From: Leucobacter allii
GTDB taxonomy: Bacteria > Actinomycetota > Actinomycetes > Actinomycetales > Microbacteriaceae
Reading direction: 5' to 3'
Assembly: GCF_022919155.1 (NCBI RefSeq)
Contig: NZ_CP095045.1
Span: 1,922,001 to 1,986,000 of the forward strand
Length of the DNA stretch: 64,000 nucleotides
The position numbers were made by a program, and so were the translations under genes. The notes under the pieces are model-generated. The model was not told the origin of the DNA. It made no database searches and was given only the letters and a program-made list of their open reading frames with translations. Below, in pieces: positions 53,427 to 61,038 of the stretch. How positions within the stretch are numbered: position 1 is the stretch's first letter; each line of letters begins with the position of its first letter.

Positions 53427-55403
53427 TTACTGGGTGGTTGCCGCATCCGCGGCGTGATTCGTGTCGAGCATGGTTACCGCTCCCGAGGTCGCGCCAGCGA
53501 CGATCAGGTCGGCGTAGTCGGTGAGGCGCGAAGCCCGAGCCTCAAGATCTTCGCGGGTGGTCGAGATGTCGGCTAGTGCCCGTCGAAGCGGTGCGAGCGT
53601 CCGAGGGGCGACGCGACGCAACATCCATCGTTTCCATGCCCCCGGACCGGCGGTCGCACCGTTGATGTCGGCGGCGATGACCTCAGGGATGAGTCCGCCG
53701 GGGTCACTCGCGGTGATGCGTAGCACGCGAGCGGGGTAGGCGACGACCTTCGATCCTTCGGCATCGACCCACGCAGCAGCGGTCGGGCTGGTTCGGAAGA
53801 TCACATCGCCCGGGCGCGTCAGTTGTGCGTTGGAGTTCTGGGCTGCGAACGCGAGCTGATCGATGCGGGTGCGGCCGATGGACGCAGGGTTGTCGAGATC
53901 GGATGGCGTCACCACGATGAGTCCGTCCGGGCCGAGCAGGTCCGCGTCGAGGCGGGTGCCCGGGATCCTCCTCAAATGGCGGGCCTCGATTAGCTCGGGC
54001 ACTGATGTGGCTCGCGGGACATCGTGGGAATCAGGCGTAATCTCGACCGGGCTGATGTCGGCGCGAACTGTGTCGGCCGCGAGGTCGAGAAGCGCGGGAA
54101 GATCGGCCGTGTCCGTGGTCGCGGGCACGGGCTTCCGAGTCGCAGATGCCACGAGCGAGCCGCTTCGCGCCTGCAACGATGACGTCCTGACAAATGTCGC
54201 GAACCGGAACTGATGTGCGCGCAGGTCGCCTCTGCTGCCCATGCCCGCAATCAGATCCGATACAAGGTCGGCGCGGGCAGCGGAAGTCAGCGAAATCGCA
54301 GTGAGATCGGCAACGGCGGTCACTCGCTCCGTAGGCGGGACGCCACCTACCGGCGCGCCAAGCACCCAGAATGCGAGCGACTCGCGGGCCGCGCTATCGA
54401 CCAGACCAGCCGACAAACGTGCGATCCCCCGCACTCGACCAGAACGAAGGATGTCGGCGCGCGCCCGCTCGTCGGTGGGTGCCACCGGATCGACGAGCGC
54501 TCTCGCGGGGCCGATCACCACTGCTGCGTCCGAATCACGCAGCGACAAGGAGACCTCGTCGACGGCTCGCAAGATCCCTGCGACGTCGTCGCCTGGAGCA
54601 GACGGAACGCGCGCGGCGACAACTGAGCGGGTCTTGGGCTCCTCTGCGCCGGTGAGCCAATGACCGTCGACGAGCAGCTGGCGGCGAACACGCCGACTGC
54701 CAGCTTCGGCAGGTAGCACGATGCTCACATCGTCACCGAGTTTGCCCGCAAGTGTCGAGGAGAGCGTCGCATCGCTTGCATCCAGGATCACAGCATCGCC
54801 CTCGCGAACGAGCGCAAGCACGGCATCGACAACCAGGGTGATCGCATCTGTCACGAGCCGTCCCGCAGATCCCGCCGCCCTCTGGGAAACAGCATGCCGC
54901 TGGGTCACAAGCGTGAGCGCGGCCGACGGCGAGTATGCCGCGTCGATCAGATGCGTTGCGTACTCGAGCCACGGCACACCCCGGCGCGCGTGAGCGGCAA
55001 TCTCGGCCTGGAGCATGTCGTCGCGAGGATCCACCTCGGCACCGGCCTCCTCGATCCGCGAAGGCGTGAGTCCATCCAGATCCTCGATCTGTGTGTAGAG
55101 CGCGATGAGGGCTTCCAACTCGGCGACAGCGCTTGAGTCAGCAAACGAGAAGTCAAGCGGGGCTGCCGAAGCCGCGGCGTCCTTACGCGCTTCGGGGTTG
55201 TTGCCATGTCCTGAGCGCACGAGCCAGTCGGCGACCTGCTGTGCGTCAAACTGAGCCCGGCCACCCTTCTCGCCGACCGCCCGAGGAAAGGGATCAGACG
55301 TTGACGCGAATCGTGACCGCCACATCGACGCGACGGGCCGCTGCACGCCGGCCAGCCGGGCGACGCCGGCCAAGTCGATGAGGAGCGATGGTGCTGTGGA
55401 CAT
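53427..55403 (-). CDS. Accessory type I R-M protein: degenerate HsdM-like body with HsdS-like C-terminus
   Basis: 658 residues, first gene of the hsd operon. Residues 5-75 look like a helix-turn-helix (LAGVARLAGVQRPVASMWRSRFAS... AQQVADWLVRSG). Residues about 130-400 follow the outline of an N6-methylase (TDAITLVVDAVLALVREGDAVILDAS...; ADILRSGRVRGIARLSAGLVDSAARESLAFWVLGAP like HsdM ends), but neither DPACGSG nor NPPF survives. Residues about 470-640 resemble an HsdS recognition half (LTRPGDVIFRTS, then a coil LAPLRRALADISTTREDLEARASRLTDYADLIVAG). An inactive methylase-specificity hybrid that guides or regulates the complex is the inference. Not a family I can name. Confidence 0.65.
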   Translation of the reverse strand: MSTAPSLLIDLAGVARLAGVQRPVASMWRSRFASTSDPFPRAVGEKGGRAQFDAQQVADWLVRSGHGNNPEARKDAAASAAPLDFSFADSSAVAELEALIALYTQIEDLDGLTPSRIEEAGAEVDPRDDMLQAEIAAHARRGVPWLEYATHLIDAAYSPSAALTLVTQRHAVSQRAAGSAGRLVTDAITLVVDAVLALVREGDAVILDASDATLSSTLAGKLGDDVSIVLPAEAGSRRVRRQLLVDGHWLTGAEEPKTRSVVAARVPSAPGDDVAGILRAVDEVSLSLRDSDAAVVIGPARALVDPVAPTDERARADILRSGRVRGIARLSAGLVDSAARESLAFWVLGAPVGGVPPTERVTAVADLTAISLTSAARADLVSDLIAGMGSRGDLRAHQFRFATFVRTSSLQARSGSLVASATRKPVPATTDTADLPALLDLAADTVRADISPVEITPDSHDVPRATSVPELIEARHLRRIPGTRLDADLLGPDGLIVVTPSDLDNPASIGRTRIDQLAFAAQNSNAQLTRPGDVIFRTSPTAAAWVDAEGSKVVAYPARVLRITASDPGGLIPEVIAADINGATAGPGAWKRWMLRRVAPRTLAPLRRALADISTTREDLEARASRLTDYADLIVAGATSGAVTMLDTNHAADAATTQ

Positions 55404-55446
55404 GCCCCCAACCTAGTCCAAATCAGATCCCAGTTGTAACTCATGC

Positions 55447-55464
55447 TGATAAGCCGCCTTATCA
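55447..55464. promoter_or_regulatory. Inverted repeat upstream of the hsd operon
   Basis: TGATAAG-CCGC-CTTATCA, perfect 7-bp arms, in a locally AT-rich stretch 44 bp upstream of the accessory gene start. A further gataaca lies at 55481. Likely operator for control of the R-M genes, perhaps by the helix-turn-helix of the first gene. Confidence 0.5.
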
Positions 55465-55595
55465 TGCGTATTTACTTTTTGATAACAAGTCTGCGTCACG
55501 ATCTGTTCTGGCGACATGAGGTCGCTGCCACTGGCAGAGCGTTACTGGGGCTGCCCGCCCGTGGAATTCGCTCTCGCCCCTACTAGGAGATACCC

Positions 55596-56822
55596 ACGAC
55601 TGACACCACACAGACCATCGCTTCGAATGAGATCAAGTGCCCGCACTGCGGCACCCTCTTCACCATTGATGAGGCACAGTACGCCGACATTGTTCAACAG
55701 GTGCGCACCACCGAGTTCGAGACCGAACTCCACGCACGCCTCGCTGCGGCCGAACAAGCCAAGGAAATCGAGATCGCGCTCGCGGTGGCGAAAGCAACAC
55801 AGCAGACGCTGAAGGTGAACGTCGCCAAAGACGCCGAGATCCAGCAGCTCAAGTCCGAGGTCAAGTCCGCGACGACTAACCAGGAGCTGGCTGTCGCAAA
55901 GGCGGTCGCGGCGGCGGAGAAGAACCTCAACGAAGCGAAGAGCATGCTGAGCCTTCAGGCTGCTGAGCAGAAGGTCAAGGACGCTGCGATCAAAGAGTCG
56001 CACGCCAAGGATCTGGCGCTGAAGGATGAGCTCATCTCCCGTTACAAGGACATGAAGGCGAAGCTGTCCGTGAAGCACCTCGGCGAGACTCTTGAGCAGC
56101 ACTGCGAAATCGAGTTCAACCGCATGCGCTCGCTCGCCTTCCCCAATGCACAGTTCGGCAAGGACAACGACGCATCTGCCGGCACGAAGGGCGATTACGT
56201 CTTCCGCGACTTCAGCGACGACGACGTCGAGTACGTCTCGATCATGTTCGAGATGAAGAACGAGTCCGATGCTACCGCTACGCGGAAGAAGAACAGCGAC
56301 TTCTTCGCCAAGCTCGACAAGGATCGCAACGACAAAGGCTGCGAGTACGCGGTACTTATCTCGATGCTTGAGGAAGACTCCGAGCTCTACACAGGCATCA
56401 CGGACGTGTCACATCTGTACCCCAAGATGTTCGTCGTTCGCCCGCAGTTCTTCCTCGCAATCATCGCGCTGCTGCGCAATGCTACTCAGGACACGATCAT
56501 GGTCAAGGCCGAGCTCGAGCAGATCAAGAAGCAGAACATCGACATTACCGACTTCGAGTTCGAACTCGAAGATTTTAAGTCGGCGTTCGGTCGCAATTAC
56601 GACCTCGCCAAGCGCAAGTTCGACGCAGCCATCAAGGATATCGACGTCGCTATCGAGCGGCTCCAGAAGGTCAAGGAGGGCTTGCTCGGCTCCGAGAACA
56701 ACCTCCGCCTCGCGAACGACAAGGCAACCGCGCTCACAGTCAAGAAGCTGACCAAGGGCAACCCAACGATGGCAGCCAAGTTCGCCGAGTTGGACGCGGC
56801 CGAAAGGTCGGACGCCGCGTAG
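55596..56822 (+). CDS. DUF2130 family protein, apparently starting at ACG
   Basis: 408 residues if read from ACG 55596, which has TAGGAG ideally placed 7 nt upstream. The first recognised NTG is GTG 55701, but that would remove a family-typical zinc-ribbon start, [26 protein letters not shown]. Residues 45-165 form a long coiled coil rich in Ala/Lys/Glu. The rest is the DUF2130 domain with [28 protein letters not shown] and [30 protein letters not shown], an Asp...Glu-x-Lys pattern like PD-(D/E)xK nucleases. Divergent from the hsd operon. Role unknown; association with R-M loci is recurrent. Confidence 0.75.
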   Translation, partial: TTDTTQTIASNEIKCPHCGTLFTIDEAQYADIVQQVRTTEFETELHARLAAAEQAKEIEIALAVAKATQQTLKVNVAKDAEIQQLKSEVKSATTNQELAVAKAVAAAEKNLNEAKSMLSLQAAEQKVKDAAIKESHAKDLALKDELISRYKDMKAKLSVKHLGETLEQHCEIEFNRMRSLAFPNAQFGKDNDASAGTKGDYVFRDFSDDDVEYVSIMFEMKNESDATATRKKNSDFFAKLDKDRNDKGCEYAVLISMLEEDSELYTGITDVSHLYPKMFVVRPQFFLAIIALLRNATQDTIMVKAELEQIKKQNIDITDFEFELEDFKSAFGRNYDLAKRKFDAAIKDIDVAIERLQKVKEGLLGSENNLRLANDKATALTVKKLTKGNPTMAAKFAELDAAERSDAA

Positions 56823-57175
56823 AGCACAATCTTCCTCGGCATCGCTCCGGCGGGACAGGCGAGAAGGGCGCATAAGGCTCCCGCTGACACAGCTTCATGA
56901 GCACCTGAACTGACCGGAAATCCCGATTAATTCAGGTGTGAACCAACGCCCTGAACTGTGGTGAGCCTGAGGTTATCTGCTCGACCAGGGTTTGACTCGG
57001 TTGCAGAGCGTCCTGTATTTCAACGCTCGTCAGACCCGATCACGCCGCCAATCATGCGGGTGGTCGGGTCGATGCTGATGATTCTAGTGCTCTTCCCGCT
57101 GTCCTCGAGAGGCTACCGGAGCGGAGACGTCAATTCGTCGAGTCTGGCCCCGAATTCGTTGATACTCCGCGGAAG

Positions 57176-57213
57176 TGGTGGGGCTACCAGGACTTGAACC
57201 TGGGACCTCTTCG
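57176..57213 (-). repeat. tRNA-Ile 3'-end remnant (att core, includes CCA)
   Basis: Read on the minus strand, 38 nt give the last part of a tRNA-Ile(GAU): anticodon-stem 3' side CGAAGAGG, T-arm CCCAGGTTCAAGTCCTGG and acceptor end TAGCCCCACCA. The 5' half of the tRNA is missing, so it is not a functional gene. Attachment cores of tyrosine integrases typically keep such tRNA 3' ends. The partner site is not in the window. Confidence 0.75.
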
Positions 57214-57219
57214 ACATAC

Positions 57220-57269
57220 CTCGATACAACTCGATACAACTTGACGTATCTCGACTGATCTTGACTCTA
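57220..57269. repeat. Five tandem 10-bp repeats, probable integrase arm sites
   Basis: Units at 57220, 57230, 57240, 57250 and 57260, all of the form CTYGAnnnnn (ctcgatacaa twice, then cttgacgtat, ctcgactgat, cttgactcta); a sixth weaker unit (ttcgacatac) at 57210 overlaps the tRNA remnant. 10-bp phasing puts all units on one face of the helix. They lie between the att core and the integrase end. Confidence 0.65.
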
Positions 57270-57405
57270 ATGCAATCGATGGAAAGTCGCAGCAGCGCGC
57301 GATTTCAACCGCCAAGCAAGTCGCAGACGCAGCGATTCAGAGTCTTCCTCCTCTTGTCATCGGTCGAATTCCAGTATGCGGGCCCTCATCTCGATTGGTG
57401 ATCCC

Positions 57406-58611
57406 TCACTCGCCCAGAATGGCGTCGAGGAGGTCGGCAGTCACGACGTCGACTTGCTCGGCGGTGATGGCGTAACTGTTGCGGGTGACCATTTCGTTCG
57501 CGTGCCCAAGCAAACGCGAGGCGATGGTGAGCCCCGCCGCGCGCTCCACGAGAGTCGCGGTGGTGCGTCGATAGATGTGCGTCGAGTACTCGTCTACTTC
57601 CATTCCAAGGCGAACAAGCGCATCCCGACTGTCGTCTATGAACGAGCGCAGCAACCGCTCGTAGTTGGACACGCTCATCGGTTTACCTGTCTCTATTGGG
57701 GACAGCAGCGCCTCCGGTCCGCTCTCAGCAAGCGCGAGGCGGCGCCGCACTGCGTCGGCTGCGAGAGCGGGGAGGGCAACGCGACGACGTTGACGGGTGC
57801 GCTTCGGGGCGTTCTTCCGAGTCACGCCCTGTTTCTTGTTCTGGATCACCGTCCCATCGATCAGGATCGTCGGCGGTGCCGCGGTCATATCCACGTCACA
57901 CCGGCGCAGTCCAATGCACTCCCCCACACGGGCGGAGGTACCGAGCATGATGTCCATGCCATCGACCAGTGCCCGCCAGTTCGGGCGCGGTCCCATGCCC
58001 TCCGACTCTCGCCAATGAGTCATGAGCTCGCGGATCGCCTCGATCTGCTGTGGAGTGAGCATCGCGGTCTTCTTCTCGGGCGTCGGCAGCCGGGTGACGT
58101 CACGCACCGGGTTTGTCGGGATCGCATTATCGCGTACGGCGAACCCGCAGATGAGCGACAGCACTGATCGCGCTTCTCGCGCCGCTGAAACTCCCTTGTC
58201 CGCGAGGAGGTTCTGGATAATCCGGTCGCAGCGGCCAACCGTAAGCGCTTCTAACGTCACACCGCCGCAGGTCGGGATGAGGGTGAGGCGGACGGTGGTC
58301 TCATAGTTCTCGTACGTCGACCACGAGAGAGTTCCGTTCTCGGCACGTATTTTGACTGTCGGCAACCATGCCTCCGCCGTCTCCTGAATAGTCGATGCGG
58401 CGGTGACAATGGCCTTCGTATGTGTCGTCAGTGTCTTCGCACGCGACAGCAGTTCCTCCCGGGCGGCATTCTCACTGATGCCCTCGGCACGGAGCTGCAT
58501 GAGTTCGCCCGAATCATTTCGCATCCTGGCGCGTGCCCGCCATTTACCGTTCGCGAGCTGCGTCACTTGCACCTGGCCGAGCTCGCCCGCGGCGATCCTG
58601 GGCCTAGCCAC
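57406..58611 (-). CDS. int: Tyrosine-type site-specific integrase
   Basis: 401 residues from GTG 58611, which overlaps the excisionase-like stop by 8 bp. N-terminal arm-binding part (residues 1-60), core-binding SAM-like domain (70-165, WLPTVKIRAENGTLSWSTYENYETTVR), catalytic domain (190-395) with Arg in GTSARVGECIGLRRCDVD, HIYRR (His-x-x-Arg), LLGHANE (His) and the nucleophile Tyr in VTRNSYAITAEQ. All catalytic positions are kept, so it should be active. Ends 137 bp from the arm-type repeats. Confidence 0.9.
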   Translation of the reverse strand: MARPRIAAGELGQVQVTQLANGKWRARARMRNDSGELMQLRAEGISENAAREELLSRAKTLTTHTKAIVTAASTIQETAEAWLPTVKIRAENGTLSWSTYENYETTVRLTLIPTCGGVTLEALTVGRCDRIIQNLLADKGVSAAREARSVLSLICGFAVRDNAIPTNPVRDVTRLPTPEKKTAMLTPQQIEAIRELMTHWRESEGMGPRPNWRALVDGMDIMLGTSARVGECIGLRRCDVDMTAAPPTILIDGTVIQNKKQGVTRKNAPKRTRQRRRVALPALAADAVRRRLALAESGPEALLSPIETGKPMSVSNYERLLRSFIDDSRDALVRLGMEVDEYSTHIYRRTTATLVERAAGLTIASRLLGHANEMVTRNSYAITAEQVDVVTADLLDAILGE

Positions 58612-58804
58612 GGCGCTGCTCCCTCGCCCAGAAAAGTACGTCACCACGATCGTATTTGACGTGTCTGCCGAGTTTCAGCCACGGCGGACCTGACTTCGTG
58701 AGCCGCCACCCCTCCAACGCACGCACAGGTACGCCCAGCAGGATCGCGACCTCGGCTTGAGTCAGGAACGCGGGCTCGATCTCGATGTACGCATGATCTT
58801 CCAT
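58604..58804 (-). CDS. xis: Excisionase-like helix-turn-helix protein
   Basis: 66 residues from ATG 58804. MerR/AlpA-like winged helix: PAFLTQAEVAILLGVPVRALEGWRLTKSGPPWLKLGRHVKYDRGDVLFWAREQRRG, the pattern of phage Xis and helix_turn_helix_17 proteins. Directly upstream of and overlapping the integrase, as expected for a recombination directionality factor. The 380 bp beyond, up to 59184, hold no gene except the island's right att repeat. Confidence 0.75.
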   Translation of the reverse strand: MEDHAYIEIEPAFLTQAEVAILLGVPVRALEGWRLTKSGPPWLKLGRHVKYDRGDVLFWAREQRRG

Positions 58805-58993
58805 GACGAGGAGGAGCACTCCACATCCCAACGCGTACCAGCGCGGATTAACGCGTAACTCACCGAAACATCCGCGTGCAGAACACATCCCCTGGAGGTT
58901 TCTGGTCACCAATCTGGTCACCAGACGCCAGATCGGGCCACTCAAAGGAGCGAGAGGGGTGCCGGACTTCCTAGGGAACTCTAGCGATTCGTT

Positions 58994-59029
58994 GCTGGGG
59001 TACCTGGACTCGAACCAAGAACAACTGAC
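58994..59029 (-). repeat. Right att repeat inside a tRNA-Gln 3' remnant
   Basis: On the minus strand 36 nt match a tRNA-Gln 3' part: variable region, T-arm CTTGGTTCGAGTCCAGG and acceptor TACCCCAGC, though the next bases read AAC, not CCA. The 22 bp at 59008-59029 are repeated at 45034. The tRNA 5' half is absent here too, so the functional tRNA must be elsewhere. Confidence 0.68.
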
Positions 59030-59184
59030 TCTCCGTTCCCCACGGAAACGCGAGCCCCCACCTCCCCACCCCGCAAGAGCTCCAGCCGAAGACGCAGCCG
59101 CCCGACGGAGTACTGTAAGACCTGTGCCGCGCATCCCCACCGCCGGCATCTCGAGACGCACGATCCCCACCCAGGAGCCCGACC

Positions 59185-60186
59185 ATGCCCGCCGACGCGC
59201 ACGCCTCCCTCGCCGAATATCTGGCCCCGCTCCCCGCCGAGCGCCGCGAGCTCCACACCGCCCTCGTCGCGGCGGTCGGCGAGCGCGCCGCCTCTGCCCC
59301 GCGCGTGCACGCGCTGCTCTTCGTGCCGGGCCGCACCCACCCGCATTTCGAGGACAGCGAGGCCGTCTTCTGGCATGCCGCGCAGCAGCTCATGCTCGAC
59401 GTCGATCCGGCCGAGGGCGAGCTGCCCGTGGCCTGGATCGGGTACGACGTCGCCTCCCGCTTCTCGGGGAAGCGCGAGGCCCAGGGCTTCCTGATCACCG
59501 ACCGTCGGCTGGTCGTCAAGGATCAGGTCGACGGGATCTTCGGCACGGCCGCGCCGCGGCAGTACCCGCTGTTCACGGGCCCGGCGGGCGCCGCCGCGGC
59601 GGCGGCCGAGATCACGGAGTCGAGCACCGCCGCGTACGACTGGACCTTCGCGAGCGACCTCGTCGACACGGAGACCGCGCAGAGCATGACGGCCCTCCTC
59701 GCCGAGCTGCTGGTGACGGTGCTCGAGACGCTGGCGCGCCGGCGGATCGCGCTCGCCCCGGCGCCGGAGACCTCGGCGTCGCTGCGCGGACGCGTGCGCG
59801 AGCTCGGTCTCGACAACGACGTCAAGTACCCGGAGGACGCGAAGCACGCCAAGCACTTCGCGAAGCTCGCGAAGAAGATCCCGTGCGACGCCGGCGAGCG
59901 CGTACTCCTCGCCGTCACCGGATCGACGCTCATGGGCGTCTATGGCCTCGTGCTCACCGACCGCGGCGTGCGCTCGAAGGATCTGGGATCCGATCCCGTG
60001 GTCACGCCGCGGGAGCGCATCTCCCCCGAGGCGATCCGCATCGATCCCGAGCAGCCGCAGCGGGTGATCCTCGGCCCCGGCGAGGTGCACGAGCTCCCGG
60101 CGACCCTGGACGAGCGCCGCGCCGCCGGCCTCGTGACGCTGCTGCGCGAGTGGAGCGCAGGCAGACTGGCGGACGAGGTCCGATGA
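59185..60186 (+). CDS. Conserved hypothetical protein, possibly two PH-like halves
   Basis: 333 residues; CCAGGAG before ATG 59185. High-GC core codon usage returns here, so it is host sequence. Two similar segments are seen, GFLITDRRLVVKDQ (residue about 110) and YGLVLTDRGVRSKDL (about 255), each a strand-turn-strand pattern reminiscent of bacterial PH-like (GxxxLTxxR) domains; a helical Ala-rich middle with an odd EDAKHAKHFAKLAKK basic patch lies between. No enzyme motif. Name and role unknown. Confidence 0.68.
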   Translation: MPADAHASLAEYLAPLPAERRELHTALVAAVGERAASAPRVHALLFVPGRTHPHFEDSEAVFWHAAQQLMLDVDPAEGELPVAWIGYDVASRFSGKREAQGFLITDRRLVVKDQVDGIFGTAAPRQYPLFTGPAGAAAAAAEITESSTAAYDWTFASDLVDTETAQSMTALLAELLVTVLETLARRRIALAPAPETSASLRGRVRELGLDNDVKYPEDAKHAKHFAKLAKKIPCDAGERVLLAVTGSTLMGVYGLVLTDRGVRSKDLGSDPVVTPRERISPEAIRIDPEQPQRVILGPGEVHELPATLDERRAAGLVTLLREWSAGRLADEVR

Positions 60187-60218
60187 GCGGGCACGGCGGC
60201 CCGGCGGCCGGCTGAGCC

Positions 60219-60542
60219 GTGGGCTCCCTCGGCGTTTGGTCGACGCTCCTTGGCGCGGCCGTCGTGCTCGTCTGCTTCCTCCGATTCCTCCGCGTGCTCT
60301 ACCGCGACGGGCGCCTGCACGCCGAGGAGCTGCGCGCCGCTCGCGGGGCGCAGCTGCCGCCGCTGCTCATCCTCGCCTCGGTCCTCGGCGTCGAGATCCT
60401 CGTGGTCGACCGCTTCCCGGCGCTCGTCGCCTGGATTCCGTCGATCATCTCCGTGACCGCGCTCCTCGGCGCGGTGCTGGTCGTGGAGCGGGCGCGCTCC
60501 GCGGTGCTCGCCCACCGGCGCCGGGACGGCGAATCCGGCTGA
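60219..60542 (+). CDS. Small membrane protein of unknown function
   Basis: 107 residues from GTG 60219. Predicted helices at GVWSTLLGAAVVLVCFLRFLRVL and two around PPLLILASVLGVEILVVDRFPALVAW and IPSIISVTALLGAVLVVE; charged DGRLHAEELRAAR loop between, basic tail. Follows the upstream hypothetical gene by 32 bp, probably one operon. No family recognised. Confidence 0.6.
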   Translation: MGSLGVWSTLLGAAVVLVCFLRFLRVLYRDGRLHAEELRAARGAQLPPLLILASVLGVEILVVDRFPALVAWIPSIISVTALLGAVLVVERARSAVLAHRRRDGESG

Positions 60543-60548
60543 ACCCGC

Positions 60549-60890
60549 CTACCCGCAGGCGACGCAGGACTCGCGGAATGGCCGGACCTCGAGCTGCGCG
60601 GGCGGGATCGGCCCGCCGCAGACACGGCAGATCCCGTATTCGCCGCGGCCGAGCCGCTCCAGAGCGGCGTCCGCCTGCCGCAGCGTCTCGCGCGCATCGG
60701 CGAGGAGTCCGGCACGCAGGGACCACTGCGCGGAGAGCGTCTCCCCCTCGGGATCGTGCTCGTCGTCATCGGATGCGCTGCGCCGAGCGCGAGTCAGCGC
60801 CCGCAGCCCGTCTTCGCGCTTCGCGACGCGCTCGGCGGCGCGCCTCCGCGCCTCCGCGAGGCCCGCACGAAGCTCCTCCTGCTCGTTCAT
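60549..60890 (-). CDS. DksA/TraR-type zinc-finger protein
   Basis: 113 residues from ATG 60890, chosen because TACACT lies 6 nt upstream. Helical first part (EELRAGLAEARRRAAERVAKREDG...), then a short coiled region and the C4 zinc finger GEYGICRVCGGPIPPAQLEVRPFRESCVACG (Cys-x2-Cys-x17-Cys-x2-Cys). Short members lack the acidic tip of true DksA; they often bind RNA polymerase or act in stress control. Convergent with the 60219 gene, with 6 bp between the stops. Confidence 0.82.
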   Translation of the reverse strand: MNEQEELRAGLAEARRRAAERVAKREDGLRALTRARRSASDDDEHDPEGETLSAQWSLRAGLLADARETLRQADAALERLGRGEYGICRVCGGPIPPAQLEVRPFRESCVACG

Positions 60891-60896
60891 ACCCGC

Positions 60897-60902
60897 AGTG
60901 TA
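60897..60902 (-). promoter_or_regulatory. -10 box of the DksA/TraR gene (leaderless type)
   Basis: TACACT on the minus strand, 6 nt from ATG 60890. Confidence 0.48.
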
Positions 60903-60948
60903 ACCCCGCCGCGGCGGCGGGCTCCGCTGCTCGCCCGCAGCGAACCTG

Positions 60949-60975
60949 TTAGCACTCATCACACTCGAGTGCTAA
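60949..60975. promoter_or_regulatory. CIRCE element (HrcA operator)
   Basis: TTAGCACTC-N9-GAGTGCTAA with no mismatch, the textbook CIRCE repeat bound by HrcA. It lies 63 bp upstream of the hsp20 start. Confidence 0.93.
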
Positions 60976-60986
60976 TCTAAAATCAG

Positions 60987-61007
60987 CTTGAGTCGACCTG
61001 ACTCAAC
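60987..61007. promoter_or_regulatory. HAIR-like element (HspR operator)
   Basis: CTTGAGT-N7-ACTCAAC; the HspR consensus is CTTGAGT-N7-ACTCAAG, so only the last base differs. It sits 12 bp after the CIRCE element and 31 bp before hsp20, making dual HrcA/HspR control likely. Confidence 0.82.
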
Positions 61008-61038
61008 TTTTACGGAACACTAGTCGAAAGGTGCAGAG

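Larger units (their letters stand above)
56823..57405. other. Gene-free stretch between DUF2130 and the integrase
   Basis: No convincing ORF: reading frames such as 56958-57197 lack ribosome sites and coding bias. It holds an 8-bp inverted repeat CACCTGAA (56902-56909) / TTCAGGTG (56931-56938), the tRNA-Ile remnant at 57176 and the 10-bp arm-type repeats at 57220. It reads as the attachment region of the integrase. Confidence 0.65.
45034..59029. mobile_element. Accessory genomic island (~14.0 kb) with AbiE, type I R-M and integrase
   Basis: Bounded by two identical 22-bp direct repeats (45034-45055 and 59008-59029). Inside, GC and third-position bias drop compared with both flanks. Genes: small Cys-rich ORF, abiEi-abiEii, hsdR-hsdS-hsdM plus a 658-residue accessory gene, DUF2130, integrase and excisionase-like gene. 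The right repeat lies within a 36-bp tRNA-Gln 3' end; the left matches only its T-arm/variable region. A further tRNA-Ile remnant at 57176 suggests a composite of at least two insertions. No transposase or conjugation genes are present. Confidence 0.75.

Noticed and set aside
56958..57197. 79-codon plus-strand ORF
   Set aside because: No ribosome site, no coding bias, runs into the tRNA-Ile remnant.
57176..57213. Functional tRNA-Ile gene
   Set aside because: Only the 3' 38 nt exist; D-arm and 5' acceptor strand are missing.
58994..59029. Functional tRNA-Gln gene
   Set aside because: Only the 3' part; the sequence at 59030 onward does not form the anticodon and D arms.
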